Origin: Acidobacteriaceae bacterium
GTDB taxonomy: Bacteria > Acidobacteriota > Terriglobia > Terriglobales > Acidobacteriaceae
NCBI GenBank assembly: GCA_003138365.1
Contig: PLFY01000133.1
Span: forward strand, 15,294 to 79,293
DNA length: 64,000 bases
Direction of reading: 5' to 3'
Under the pieces are notes generated by a model. It was not told the DNA's origin. It ran no database searches and saw only the letters and a list, made by a program, of their open reading frames with translations. Of the stretch, positions 18,427-27,300 are shown piece after piece. A program made the translations under genes and the position numbers. Position 1 is the stretch's first letter; every line of letters starts with the position of its first letter.

Positions 18427-19536
18427 TCAACTTCGCCAGTGCAGCTCGACCGGGCCGTCCATGGGATGTTTGGGCGTGGCGCCTGGCTGCCTTTCAAGCC
18501 GCGCCTGTTTCAACGCGAAGTACCACTTGGCCGGCTTGTCGGCATCGTCAATGAGCATCAAGCTCGGGTTGTGCCGCAAGCCCTCGGCCTGCTGGATCAT
18601 GGTGATCTGGTCCTGGCGTACAAACTTCGCGCCGAAGAATTTCGCAATGGGTGTGACAAACGGCACGTGGTAAAAAACATTCCACGCCGCAATCACATCG
18701 ATGCGGCAGGTTGAGGCGGTGACCGGCGTGACTGTAGTCAGCGAAGAAAACCACTTGTCGCCGCAGCGAATGATCTCCGTGCGGCGGTTGGGCAGCGCAA
18801 AGTCGATGGTCGTCTCGATCGGCTGGCCGTAAACGCCCAGCAGCTTATAAGGCGCGGAGTTGCCGCTGGGGGCGTGGGCGCTCATGCGAAAACCCTCGGG
18901 GATGGGTTCGAAGCGCTTGGTCTTCTCGCGGATGGATCCGCGGGTGCGCCACCACCAGGCCTGGTGGACAAAGGGGCCGTGCGCCGGGTCCATCAGCCCG
19001 ATGATGCCGTGATCCACGTTGCAGGGCAGCTCGGCAGTGAGGAAAGCGGAGCGGTAGCGGGGGCCAAACTTCGCCAGCTCCGGTACCGGCCTGCGCTCTG
19101 CGGTCTCGCCTTTTCGTCCGCTGCCGGGGCTGGGAATGAACACCCAGGCGTGGCCGTCGCGTTCCTCGCAGGGAAAGGCAGTGGCAAAGATGCGCGTCGC
19201 GTCCAGGTGGTCGTGGCTTGAGAGCGACGGGATGACCGCGCACTGGCCGCTGCACGGCTCGAACTCCCAGCCGTGGTACCTGCAGGTGACGCGCTGGCCG
19301 TCAAACCAGCCAACGCTCAGCGGGATGCCGCGATGCGGGCAACTGTCGCGCATGGCAAAGACGCGTCCATCGCTGCGCCGCCCAAGAACCAGCGGGATAT
19401 CCAGGAGCATGGCCGTAGTCAGCTTGCCGGGGCGCAACCGGGAAGTCCGGAGCGCGGGATACCAATCGTCGTAGAGGAGCGTGGCAGTGGGGCTCTGGAT
19501 GGAGGCGCCGGCTTCAGATGTGGTGATGAGCGGCAT
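18427..19536 (-). CDS. Rieske [2Fe-2S] ring-hydroxylating-type oxygenase
   Basis: 369 residues. Rieske ligands are C66/H68 (CPHRG) and C85/H88 (CRYHGW), in a cofactor domain of about residues 22-120. The C-terminal part contains VDHGIIGLMDPAHGPFVHQ, the likely mononuclear iron site with His ligands as in the Vanillate/Pheophorbide a oxygenase group. It needs an external reductase, which is not encoded nearby. The substrate is unknown. It lies downstream of the hopanoid-type glycosyltransferase gene on the same strand (99-base gap), so a lipid or sterol-like substrate is a possibility but only an inference. Confidence 0.88.
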   Translation of the reverse strand: MPLITTSEAGASIQSPTATLLYDDWYPALRTSRLRPGKLTTAMLLDIPLVLGRRSDGRVFAMRDSCPHRGIPLSVGWFDGQRVTCRYHGWEFEPCSGQCAVIPSLSSHDHLDATRIFATAFPCEERDGHAWVFIPSPGSGRKGETAERRPVPELAKFGPRYRSAFLTAELPCNVDHGIIGLMDPAHGPFVHQAWWWRTRGSIREKTKRFEPIPEGFRMSAHAPSGNSAPYKLLGVYGQPIETTIDFALPNRRTEIIRCGDKWFSSLTTVTPVTASTCRIDVIAAWNVFYHVPFVTPIAKFFGAKFVRQDQITMIQQAEGLRHNPSLMLIDDADKPAKWYFALKQARLERQPGATPKHPMDGPVELHWRS

Positions 19537-19635
19537 TTGGGACTGACGATAACACCCTTGTCGTCGTAGAGGCCAGCCGCTCTTGATTGAGGCTGGGGGT
19601 GTGGAAGTGGGTTCCGCGGCGAAGACCGCTCCAAA

Positions 19636-20859
19636 CTAACTTGTCGATTCGCCCACTCTTTGCAGCTTTCCGCCCTTGAGCACAAACCGCTCGCCGCGCC
19701 AGACGATAGTGTTCCCGGCGAATCCGGCCACCCATACGCCCATGGCTACGATGTCGCGCAGGGGCAGCAACCACAGGCTGGGTAGAACTTGGTGGTCGCC
19801 GAGCACTTGAGCGCCGACCGTCATGGCCTGTGTGACGCGAAGCAAGAAGCTCAATCCAAGGAGCCACAGGCTCAGGGGGCTCAGCCCGCTAGCCAGCACA
19901 TTCAGCAGCGCCCAGCCCAGGCCGTGGGTGAAGATGAGGCCCGCATAGCCCCAGGGGCGGGCGTTGCGGACGGTGCGGGCCCAGCGCAACTGGTGATCGA
20001 GGAAGCCGCGCCAGGCGTAGGCGGGAATGGCCGTCTCAACGACTTCGGCGCTGAGCGCGATGCGGTAGCCGGCCTGGTCCACGCGGGCGCCGAGTTCGTA
20101 GTCGTCGGCAAGGTGGTCGGCCAGCGGTTCCAGGCCGCCGATCTGGTTGAGCGCCTGGCGGCTGATGGCCAGCGTGGAGCCGAGGCCGTAGTGAAGCCCT
20201 CCCTCAATCATTTTGGAGAGCAGGACGCCGGCCTGGAAGTCGGTGGCGATGCCCAGCGCCTCAAGTTGCGAAGGGAGCGTGCCGTGGGCGCGACCACGAT
20301 AGAGAGCGGTGACTAAACCTACGGGGGCCTGCACTCTGCCGGGCTGCATCGCGGACTGGCCTGGAGAATGGCCGGCGGGAGCGGCGAAGTGGGCCATCAC
20401 GCGCTCCAGATAACGGGAGGAGACGGTAATGTCGGAGTCGTTGATGAGCAGGAAGTCATGGCGGGCAAGGGGGACGAGCTGGGCCAGCGTGCTGACTTTT
20501 CCGTTGCTTCCAAGGCGGGATGGACACACAATAAGTTGAATGGAATGAAAGGGAAACTCCAGCTTGAGCTGTTCAACGGCGGAGGCTGCGGGGTCAGACA
20601 GGCTGGAAACGCCAAACAGCAGCTCAAATTCGCCGGCGTAGGCCTGAGCGCAGTGGCTGCGGAAGGCTTCGATCATACCGGGGTCGAGTCCCTTGAGGGA
20701 CTTGAGGATGCTGACGCCGGGCGAAAACGGCGACAGCGGGGTGCGCCGGGCTGCCAAGACGGCGCGGGCCGCAACCATGGCCGCCAAAAAGTAACCCATG
20801 CCGGCCACAGTCAGCACCGTGGTGAGGATCTCCACGGATTGAGCCAAAACATGGGACAT
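19636..20859 (-). CDS. hpnI: Hopanoid-associated glycosyltransferase, HpnI-like (GT21)
   Basis: 407 residues. An N-terminal membrane helix is followed by a GT21/ceramide glucosyltransferase-like domain: VSILKSLKGLDP, FGVSSLSDPA, then INDSDITVSSRYL and late HQLRWARTVR, matching the D1-D2-D3-(Q/R)XXRW pattern. The C-terminus has several hydrophobic helices. HpnI transfers N-acetylglucosamine to a hopanoid polyol in bacteriohopanetetrol cyclitol ether formation. The start was moved to MSHVLAQ because the 25 codons before it are unlike a start region. No other hpn gene is in the window, so the specific name is probable rather than certain. Confidence 0.82.
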   Translation of the reverse strand: MSHVLAQSVEILTTVLTVAGMGYFLAAMVAARAVLAARRTPLSPFSPGVSILKSLKGLDPGMIEAFRSHCAQAYAGEFELLFGVSSLSDPAASAVEQLKLEFPFHSIQLIVCPSRLGSNGKVSTLAQLVPLARHDFLLINDSDITVSSRYLERVMAHFAAPAGHSPGQSAMQPGRVQAPVGLVTALYRGRAHGTLPSQLEALGIATDFQAGVLLSKMIEGGLHYGLGSTLAISRQALNQIGGLEPLADHLADDYELGARVDQAGYRIALSAEVVETAIPAYAWRGFLDHQLRWARTVRNARPWGYAGLIFTHGLGWALLNVLASGLSPLSLWLLGLSFLLRVTQAMTVGAQVLGDHQVLPSLWLLPLRDIVAMGVWVAGFAGNTIVWRGERFVLKGGKLQRVGESTS

Positions 20860-20983
20860 CACAGGGGTTAGTGTAGCGGAAAAGCAGTGGCCGGTGGACA
20901 GTGAACAGTGAACAGAGGGCAGATGCGTTGGCAAATCGGCGCATGACGACAGAACAATGAAACCATTCGCGCGGCCGCACCGC

Positions 20984-22798
20984 TTATTGCGATGGACTTT
21001 CGTCCGCCGGCAAGATGGTTACCGTCGATGCGAACAGCCTGTAGTTCGAATACCGGTGAAGTTCATCTCCGACCCGATCCCCGGAGAGCCATGTGGTTTC
21101 GACGTCACTGGGCAGCCACAGCATTAGATTGAGCTTTGGTATCTTCACGTCGCTGTAGTTGAGTATCGAGCGCAGTTGATTCAGTTGGATGCTGGGGAGC
21201 GGAGCCAGCAGGTCTGTCTGCATGCGAACAATCTGAAATGTCGATTGGTCTATCCAGGCCACACCCTGACTGTACGTTAAGCAGGGGCCGCTGGGCGTGT
21301 GAACGACGGTGTCCATGTGTGTGTGCCCTGGAGTCTGGGCAAAGGCCAGCACATAGGTTTCGTGATTGCCAATCTTCTGTCGTCCAAGGTAACGAAAACG
21401 GGATTCCTGGATGTTGCCCGGAATAAAGAAAAGCCATGAAGTGGCGAAGCCGGTGCTCCGGGGGGTGTCGGGATCGTCAGCAGAGTCACGGATAGGATGG
21501 TCATGCGCATCCGTCCTGTACTCATCGAAAGAGTCGCCAAGGGCCGGATCTTTTCTGGATACGATGCGGTAACCGAAAATACGGGTCTGGTATTGCGTAA
21601 CAGGCACGGACTGAATTCCATATTGCATTCGCCTCCCCACGGGCATCGTCGCGCTGTTCTGCATGGTCGAACCGGTTGTCTGCTGAACTTCCTCCCTCGC
21701 AATCAGGTTGGGGATTCTGTGCAACAGGTCTGCAGTCACTGCGCTGGTCTGTTCAAGAATCGACTCAGTGCCATCCTGCGCCGGTACAACGGTCATGCTG
21801 TCCTGTGCATTCAGGCCTGCTTCAAATTTGATCCCGCGCAAGGCCGGCACAGCTCTTTTCAATTCCTCCACGGAGTCATCCACGTAAGTGGGAGCGGGCG
21901 CTGCATGATTCGATAGAGTCGCTGTCGCGATACCCGGCAGGCTGTCTGGAAGAACTCCGCAGGAGGGAGCAGACGGAGATTTTGATTGAGCCGGTGCAAC
22001 GGGAGCCGCGAAAGCGGTGGGCGGACCCTTCAAATTCACCATTTTGCCGGCGACTTCGGGATCGATCTGCCGGGCAGTTGTTCTATCCGTCTCAGCTCCG
22101 GCAGTGTCGTGCATGTTCTGCTTCGTAACTCCACGCGCGTAAAGCGCATAGGCATTTTTTGGATTGAGTTGCAGCGACTTGTTGAAGTCGCCCAGGGCGC
22201 CATCGTAATCGCCGCCATTGCTATATGCAATGCCGCGGTTATAGAAAGCATCCGCATCGTCCGGCTTGATGCGGATCGCTTCATTGAAGTCCAGAATTGC
22301 GAAGTTGTAATCGCCAACATCGATGTACGCAATACCGCGATTGTCGAAGGCGGAAGCATAGTTGAAGGGTGTGGGATCGTTGTTGCCGATCGCATACCCC
22401 GGCTTGATGCGGATGGCTTCGCTGAAGTCCAGGATTGCGCGGTCATATTCATGCTTGCCGGTGTGCGCATTGCCGCGATTGTTGAAGGCTGCGGCATAGT
22501 CCGGTCTTAGTTGGATGGCCTGGTTGTAATCTTCGATGGCCCGGTCGAGTTCACCCTTGGCGTCGAACGCATTGCCGCGGTTATTGAATGCGGTTGCGAG
22601 GTCCGCGGGCGTGTCCGCATGAGTTTCAATGATTGCCGTACAGCCTTTGACGATGAGATCCGGATTGCTGTTCAGGCAATTCGCCCAGTTTTTTTCATGC
22701 TCACTGCGAAGCGGGTCAGGCACGCCAGGGCTCTGCGCCCGTGCCGGAGTTGCGACAGTTGCCATCGCCAGAACCACAAGTGCAAATCGATGAATCAT
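20984..22798 (-). CDS. Exported TPR-repeat protein
   Basis: 604 residues. The signal peptide MIHRFALVVLAMATVATPARAQS fits in its first 22 residues and would be cleaved after ARA. About five TPR units (AFNNRGNAFDAKGELDRAIEDY and relatives) occupy roughly 70-260. A Pro/Ala/Ser linker leads into a C-terminal half of about 300 residues (FGYRIVSRK, FATSWLFFIPGN, LMLWLPSDVETTW) that resembles lipoprotein-carrier-like beta domains common in acidobacterial secreted proteins. Probably periplasmic. The start at 22798 removes 13 residues that precede the signal sequence. No clear function. Confidence 0.8.
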   Translation of the reverse strand: MIHRFALVVLAMATVATPARAQSPGVPDPLRSEHEKNWANCLNSNPDLIVKGCTAIIETHADTPADLATAFNNRGNAFDAKGELDRAIEDYNQAIQLRPDYAAAFNNRGNAHTGKHEYDRAILDFSEAIRIKPGYAIGNNDPTPFNYASAFDNRGIAYIDVGDYNFAILDFNEAIRIKPDDADAFYNRGIAYSNGGDYDGALGDFNKSLQLNPKNAYALYARGVTKQNMHDTAGAETDRTTARQIDPEVAGKMVNLKGPPTAFAAPVAPAQSKSPSAPSCGVLPDSLPGIATATLSNHAAPAPTYVDDSVEELKRAVPALRGIKFEAGLNAQDSMTVVPAQDGTESILEQTSAVTADLLHRIPNLIAREEVQQTTGSTMQNSATMPVGRRMQYGIQSVPVTQYQTRIFGYRIVSRKDPALGDSFDEYRTDAHDHPIRDSADDPDTPRSTGFATSWLFFIPGNIQESRFRYLGRQKIGNHETYVLAFAQTPGHTHMDTVVHTPSGPCLTYSQGVAWIDQSTFQIVRMQTDLLAPLPSIQLNQLRSILNYSDVKIPKLNLMLWLPSDVETTWLSGDRVGDELHRYSNYRLFASTVTILPADESPSQ

Positions 22799-22958
22799 GG
22801 CTCCAGATCCGATCTGTACGTACCTTCTTTCTCGCATTGGAGAATACTCCAGCTTGGCCGGGGGATCTTCATTCTTCTTCCCCGGCTACGAGCCAAGATT
22901 CCGCGATCTGCCTCCGCGGAACTGTCTGTTCCAGGCTCTCCACTCTCTTTTCGATGGC

Positions 22959-24215
22959 CTACTCGTAGCGGAGGGCTTCGATGGGGTCCATGGAGGCCGC
23001 TTTCCACGCCGGATAAATGCCGAAGATGAGTCCGATTGCGAGGGAGACGCCAAGGGCGATGAGAACCCACATGGTAGAAAGCGCAGCATGAAGGAAAGGA
23101 ACAGCATAATGCAAGATTAGGGTGAACACGGCGCCGGCCAGGATGCCGATCAGCCCGCCGACAATGCACAGAGTCACCGCTTCCAGCGTGAATTGCAGAA
23201 GGATATTCTTCTTGGTTGCGCCAATGGCCTTGCGGATTCCAATTTCCCTGGTGCGCTCAGTCACTGAGACAAGCATGATGTTCATCACGCCGACGCCGCC
23301 AACCATCAGGCCTACCGATGAGACGGCGACCATGAAAAGAAAGAGGCCGCCGGTAAGCGTGTTCCAAAGGCGGGTAAGAGAGTCGGGCCCAAAGATGGCG
23401 AAGTTGTCGTCCTGCTCCAGGCGAACGTTGCGGCGGCGGCGAAGCAGCTCGCGAATTTCATCGATCACAAGCGCCTTGTGGGAGGGATCGTCATACTTCA
23501 CGGTGATCCAGAAGTCCTTCTGTTCGGGATGGATCTTCTGGAAAGTTTCAACCGGAAAATACACTGAGTTGTCCTGCGTGTTGCGGCCGCTTCCAAACGG
23601 CTGGGGCTGCTTATCGAGCACGCCGATCACCGTGAAAATATCACCTTCACAATCGATATCCTTGCCGATCGGGGATTCGCCGGGGAAGAGGTCTTCGGCC
23701 GCATCGTGGCCGAGTACGGCGACATTTGCGTGGCGCTCTTCTTCGGCATCGGTCCACATCCGGCCTTCGATCAGTTCGATATCCTGCGTCACCTTCACAT
23801 CTGAAGAGCTGCCATTCAAAATGGTGTTCGTAATCTTGTGCGTGCCCGCCTTGATCGACACGCTGCCCAGGCCCGTCTGGAAATTCTGGTAGGTGAGGCC
23901 GGGATCGACGGCAACGACGTAGGGAAGGCTGCGCATCGCAATCCCGTCGTCAAAGGTAAGCTGTTTACGATTGAGTTCCTCGGTGGTGGGACGCTTGCCA
24001 AACGGTTCAAAGCGGAAGACCCACAGATCGTTGGTGCCCAGAGACTTCACGAATGTGTCGATGTTGCTATTGAGTCCGTTGATGGCGGAAGAGATCAGAA
24101 TCACGGTCGCAATACCGATGGAGATTCCAAGAACGGTGAGGCCGGAGCGCAATTTGTTTTTGCGCAACGTATCGAGCGCCATCCGTACAGATTCTTGTGA
24201 GTCGCGTAGCCTCAT
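22959..24215 (-). CDS. MacB-like ABC transporter permease (second of pair)
   Basis: 418 residues with the MacB/FtsX layout: N-terminal helix (LRSGLTVLGISIGIATVILI), a large periplasmic MacB_PCD domain (about 50-280), then three C-terminal helices around TERTREIGIRKAIGATKKNIL and ending EALRYE. Such proteins use an ATPase partner to drive efflux or mechanical transfer across the periplasm. It starts two bases after the stop of the other permease gene, so they are co-translated and probably form a heterodimer. No ATPase or HlyD-type adaptor gene is adjacent. Confidence 0.92.
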   Translation of the reverse strand: MRLRDSQESVRMALDTLRKNKLRSGLTVLGISIGIATVILISSAINGLNSNIDTFVKSLGTNDLWVFRFEPFGKRPTTEELNRKQLTFDDGIAMRSLPYVVAVDPGLTYQNFQTGLGSVSIKAGTHKITNTILNGSSSDVKVTQDIELIEGRMWTDAEEERHANVAVLGHDAAEDLFPGESPIGKDIDCEGDIFTVIGVLDKQPQPFGSGRNTQDNSVYFPVETFQKIHPEQKDFWITVKYDDPSHKALVIDEIRELLRRRRNVRLEQDDNFAIFGPDSLTRLWNTLTGGLFLFMVAVSSVGLMVGGVGVMNIMLVSVTERTREIGIRKAIGATKKNILLQFTLEAVTLCIVGGLIGILAGAVFTLILHYAVPFLHAALSTMWVLIALGVSLAIGLIFGIYPAWKAASMDPIEALRYE

Positions 24216-24217
24216 GC

Positions 24218-25444
24218 CTATAGCTCCGATCGCAGGGCGACAATGGGATCGAGTTGCGAAGCCTTGTTTGCCGGGTAAACTCCGAAGAATAATCCAACTG
24301 CGGTAGACACAAACAAGCTTACGACGATGGGCCAGATCTCAACTTCCGAAGGGAAGGAGATGACAAGAGTAATGACCTTGGCCAGGGTGATGCCGGCGAT
24401 CACTCCGATGACGCCGCCCGTCAGCGACATGGTGGCCGACTCGATGAGGAACTGGATCAGGATGTCATGGCGGCGCGCACCCAGAGCCTTGCGGACGCCG
24501 ATCTCCCGGGTGCGCTCGGTCACCGAGACCAGCATAATGTTCATGATGACGATACCGCCAATCACCAGAGAGATGCCGGCAATAGCGACAACGATGGCGC
24601 CGAAATTGTTGAGGATGTTGCCGAGCAGGTTGGCAAAGGTTGCGCTGGTATCGACGGTGAAGGTGTCGGCGTCGCCCGGCAGCAGATGGCGGCGCGAGCG
24701 CATGATGACGCGCAGTTGATCGATTACATTGTCCATCACTTCGCCGCCGCCGCCGGCATCGGCGTAGATGGTCAGGCTGACGTTGGAGCCGAACTGATCG
24801 AGATACGCGGTAAGAGGGATGCCCACCCAGTTATCCATGCTGGTTCCCATGGTCTTGCCCTGGCTCTCCGCAACTCCAATTACCGTGTAGGGAGACCCGT
24901 TGACGCGAATCTCCTTCCCCAGCGGGTCGCCCTGCCCGAGGACGTTGTCGACAATGTCAGAGCCGACGATGGCCACGTGAGCGCTGTGTTCGTCTTCAGA
25001 CTCGGTGAAGGAGCGCCCCTCGGCGATGTTGAGATTCGCAATCGCAAACATGGTCCAGGTGACTCCGCGGATGGTGGAGTCAGTGGTGGACCGCGTCTGG
25101 TAAACGACTGAACCGGACGTGGAGCGATCGGCTCCGACCACCACGCAAGACTTGCATTCCGAGACAACCGCCCTGTAGTCGTCGAGGGAAATATTCTTGC
25201 GCTTCTGCCACTCAAGATACTCTTCAGTGGTGTTGAAGAACGCCGGCGTCTTGGTGATGGTCACCACGCTGGCGCCGTAGCGATTGATGTTGTCGGTCAC
25301 AAATCTCTTGGCTCCGTTGGTCAGGGTCACCACCGTGATGACGGACGCAACACCGATGACTACGCCAAGCAGCGTCAGGATGGAGCGCATCTTGTTGGCC
25401 CAGAGGGATTGCAGCGCGAGTTTGAAGGCCTCAGTGAATTGCAT
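24218..25444 (-). CDS. MacB-like ABC transporter permease (first of pair)
   Basis: 408 residues, same architecture as its downstream neighbour: MRSILTLLGVVIGVASVITVV as first helix, periplasmic domain to about residue 260, then TERTREIGVRKALGARRHDIL and LRSEL at the end. The two proteins are clearly paralogous but diverged. The upstream region 25445-25818 should hold the promoter. The missing ATPase must be encoded elsewhere if this is an active transporter. Confidence 0.92.
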   Translation of the reverse strand: MQFTEAFKLALQSLWANKMRSILTLLGVVIGVASVITVVTLTNGAKRFVTDNINRYGASVVTITKTPAFFNTTEEYLEWQKRKNISLDDYRAVVSECKSCVVVGADRSTSGSVVYQTRSTTDSTIRGVTWTMFAIANLNIAEGRSFTESEDEHSAHVAIVGSDIVDNVLGQGDPLGKEIRVNGSPYTVIGVAESQGKTMGTSMDNWVGIPLTAYLDQFGSNVSLTIYADAGGGGEVMDNVIDQLRVIMRSRRHLLPGDADTFTVDTSATFANLLGNILNNFGAIVVAIAGISLVIGGIVIMNIMLVSVTERTREIGVRKALGARRHDILIQFLIESATMSLTGGVIGVIAGITLAKVITLVISFPSEVEIWPIVVSLFVSTAVGLFFGVYPANKASQLDPIVALRSEL

Positions 25445-25818
25445 GGTCCCGCTTTCCTGACCAGGGCTAAAATCGGCTCGTGGTTTCCCGTCCTCTTGCC
25501 CCCTCTCTTCTCGAAGGGCCCGCGCAAGGATGGGACTCCCCGCATTTTCGGGGCATCCCGCCAGATTCTTCCAGTGTACTCAATCTGCGGCAACCGAAAA
25601 ACTCCAGGCGGTTATTCCTATGGACGGAACACAGAGCGTTCAAGCCGCGTTTCGGTGTCGCCGTGCCGGGCGCGCCAGGCTCATTTGCATTGCGCGGCTG
25701 GTTTGCCCCTGAATTTGATACGCGGCAATGCGCGCGATGGTTCCTGGGTTGGGTGGAAGCAGGGGGCGTCACGGGCGAATTTGTTGACCCTCAGGCAGAA
25801 AGACCATCAGGGGCGGCT
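25445..25818. other. Intergenic region without a supported gene
   Basis: 374 bases between the permease pair and dUTPase (both minus strand). Open frames here show no recognisable protein pattern. A GC-rich hairpin with arms CCCCG and CGGGG around 25537-25552 is visible. It presumably contains the permease promoter, but no convincing -35/-10 pair stands out. Confidence 0.5.
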
Positions 25819-26253
25819 CTACCGGCCCGAGCTGCCAAAGCCCTTTTCGGCGCGGGCGGAGTCTTCCAGGTCTTCCACCTGGGCCACGGCCCCGGTGAGG
25901 ACGGGAACGGGGATCATCTGGGCGATTTTCTCGCCCGCTTTCAGCTCGACGGCCGCCTCACCCAGGTTGGTCATGAGCACAAGAATCTCGCCCCGGTAGC
26001 CGGCATCGATGACCCCACCCGTGGTGGCGATCCCTTTGGCCGCCATGGACGAGCGGTCGCGCACCAGCAGGCCCAGCGCAGCGCCGGTGGCGGGATGGCG
26101 GGCCTCGACGGCAATGCCGGTGCGCACTCTTACCGTGGCGTGGGAGGCCAGAAGCGTGGCTTCCAACGCAAACAGGTCGTAGCCCATATCCTCGCCGGGG
26201 TGGGCCACCACCGGCAGCCGGGCGTTCTCTTCCAACAGCTTCACTCGCAGCAT
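25819..26253 (-). CDS. dut: dUTP diphosphatase
   Basis: 144 residues, the usual size of the trimeric dUTPase. All five motifs can be seen: GEDMGYDLFA, VRDRSSMAAKGI, GGVIDAGYRGEI, GEKIAQMIPVPVL and C-terminal GFGSSGR. It hydrolyses dUTP to dUMP and pyrophosphate, keeping uracil out of DNA and feeding thymidylate synthesis. Start ATG at 26253 (MLRVKLLEE), six codons inside the longest frame. An octamer repeat block begins 20 bases upstream of the start. Confidence 0.95.
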   Translation of the reverse strand: MLRVKLLEENARLPVVAHPGEDMGYDLFALEATLLASHATVRVRTGIAVEARHPATGAALGLLVRDRSSMAAKGIATTGGVIDAGYRGEILVLMTNLGEAAVELKAGEKIAQMIPVPVLTGAVAQVEDLEDSARAEKGFGSSGR

Positions 26254-26272
26254 GGATTGATGGTAAAGCAAG

Positions 26273-26312
26273 GCAGCGAGTCAGCGAGTCAGCAGGCCAG
26301 CAAGTCAGCCGA
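26273..26312 (+). repeat. Octamer tandem repeat, left block (5 units)
   Basis: Five units of eight bases related to TCAGCGAG: GCAGCGAG, TCAGCGAG, TCAGCAGG, CCAGCAAG, TCAGCCGA. They are the reverse complement of the units in the larger block at 26391-26542, so the blocks form an interrupted palindrome around 26313-26390. A similar four-unit block lies at 53775-53806. Confidence 0.85.
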
Positions 26313-26390
26313 TGCATTGGGGGAACGCGCATTTGGTTTTGGGACAATGGATGGGCTTAACCGCTCTTAGGCCAATGCGGCCGCAGACGT

Positions 26391-26542
26391 GCTGACTCGC
26401 TGATTCGCTGACTCGCCGACCTGCTGACTCGCCGACCCGCTGACTCGCTGACTCGCTGACCCGCTGACTCGCTGACCCGCTGACTCGCTGACCCGCTGAC
26501 CCGCTGACCCGCTGACTCGCTGACCCGCTGACCCGCTGACTC
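26391..26542 (+). repeat. Octamer tandem repeat, right block (19 units)
   Basis: Nineteen uninterrupted 8-base units, mostly GCTGACTC or GCTGACCC with a few single-base variants (GCTGATTC, GCCGACCT, GCCGACCC). There are no spacers, so this is a simple-sequence array, not CRISPR. Translation gives only Ser/Gly/Arg/Val-type low-complexity peptides, so it is not treated as coding. It ends 15 bases before the hairpin that follows rnpB. Confidence 0.92.
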
Positions 26543-26557
26543 GCCTCAAAAGTGGTC

Positions 26558-26589
26558 AGCCCCGGCCGGGAAGGTTCCCGGCCGGGGCT
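26558..26589 (-). terminator. Rho-independent terminator of rnpB
   Basis: Perfect 14-bp inverted repeat, AGCCCCGGCCGGGA (26558-26571) and TCCCGGCCGGGGCT (26576-26589), loop of four bases. Read on the minus strand it follows the RNase P RNA 3' end by 16 bases and is followed by GACCACTTTTG, a short T-run. Confidence 0.8.
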
Positions 26590-26605
26590 GTCGTTTTGGT
26601 CAAAA

Positions 26606-27147
26606 CAATTCGGCAAAAGGACCTGTAAGCCGAATTCTGTCGTGTGCGGTCATTCCTCTAGACGCCGCGTTGCCGCGGACGTTCATCAGCGACCTACCCG
26701 GAGGTTCCGGCAATTGCTTAAGCCGCCTGGGCGCATCGGGCCGATGCGCAACGCCGCCTGGCTCTTGGCGGGCGATTCCCTCCCTATTTGGTCTTGCTCC
26801 GTGTGGGGTTTACCTTGACCCCAGCCTTTACAGGCTGAGCGGTGCGCTCTTACCGCACCATTTCACCCTTACCCCGGCGCTGGAGTTTCCGCAACGACGG
26901 GCGTACCCGGCAAGCCGGGCCAACTCGGGTATTGCGTTTCCAGGGAGGCCCTCCGACCGGATCCGAAGAAGCGGGGAGGGGTAGCCGAGGCGGTATCTTT
27001 TCTGTGGCACTGGCCGTCCATGGGTTTTGAGGCCCACGTCCCGGACGTTATCCGGCACACTGCCCTGCGGAGTTCGGACTTTCCTCCCCCGGCGGACTCG
27101 CTTGCGCGAAACCACCGGCAGCGACCGCCCGGTCCTCCTGCCAATTG
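26606..27147 (-). ncRNA. rnpB: RNase P RNA (bacterial type A)
   Basis: The minus strand shows the conserved core blocks in order: GGAGGAAAGTCCGAACTCC near the 5' end, CAGTGCCACAGAAAAGATACC, AAGGGTGAAATGGTGCGGTA, then TAGAGGAATGACCGC and finally ACAGAATTCGGCTTAC. The ends pair as helix P1 (5' CAATTGGCAGGAGGACC with 3' GGTCCTTTTGCCGAATTG), which sets the limits given. The RNA is the catalytic part of RNase P, which trims the 5' leaders of pre-tRNAs. At about 540 nt it is clearly longer than the common 350-450 nt, owing to extended peripheral helices. A TAAACT just upstream of the 5' end is a candidate -10. Confidence 0.95.
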
Positions 27148-27219
27148 TTAGTTTACCGCAGTTCCGGTTTTCAGTACTGAGTATGTCGCGCGTAGCTCGG
27201 AATCTATCAATGTTTTGAA

Positions 27220-27275
27220 AGGGCACGACTTCAGTCGTGCCGCAAATGCCGCATAATAATCGTGGGCTTCAGCCC
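27220..27275 (+). repeat. Dispersed hairpin repeat, family C
   Basis: Two successive small hairpins: GGCACGACT/AGTCGTGCC (27222-27230 and 27233-27241) and GGGCT/AGCCC (27264-27268 and 27271-27275). The first 14 bases match the first 14 bases of the window in inverted orientation. From memory, related sequence is common between acidobacterial genes. It lies between rnpB and the hicB gene, where hicA would normally be. Confidence 0.65.
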
Positions 27276-27300
27276 CTGGGGGAAGCTCTTCGGTGAAGCC

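Noticed and set aside
26391-26542. CRISPR array
   Set aside because: Eight-base units are contiguous with no unique spacers, and no cas gene is in the window.
26367-26549. Minus-strand open frame through the octamer array
   Set aside because: It only translates the repeat into low-complexity Ser/Gly/Arg/Val residues.
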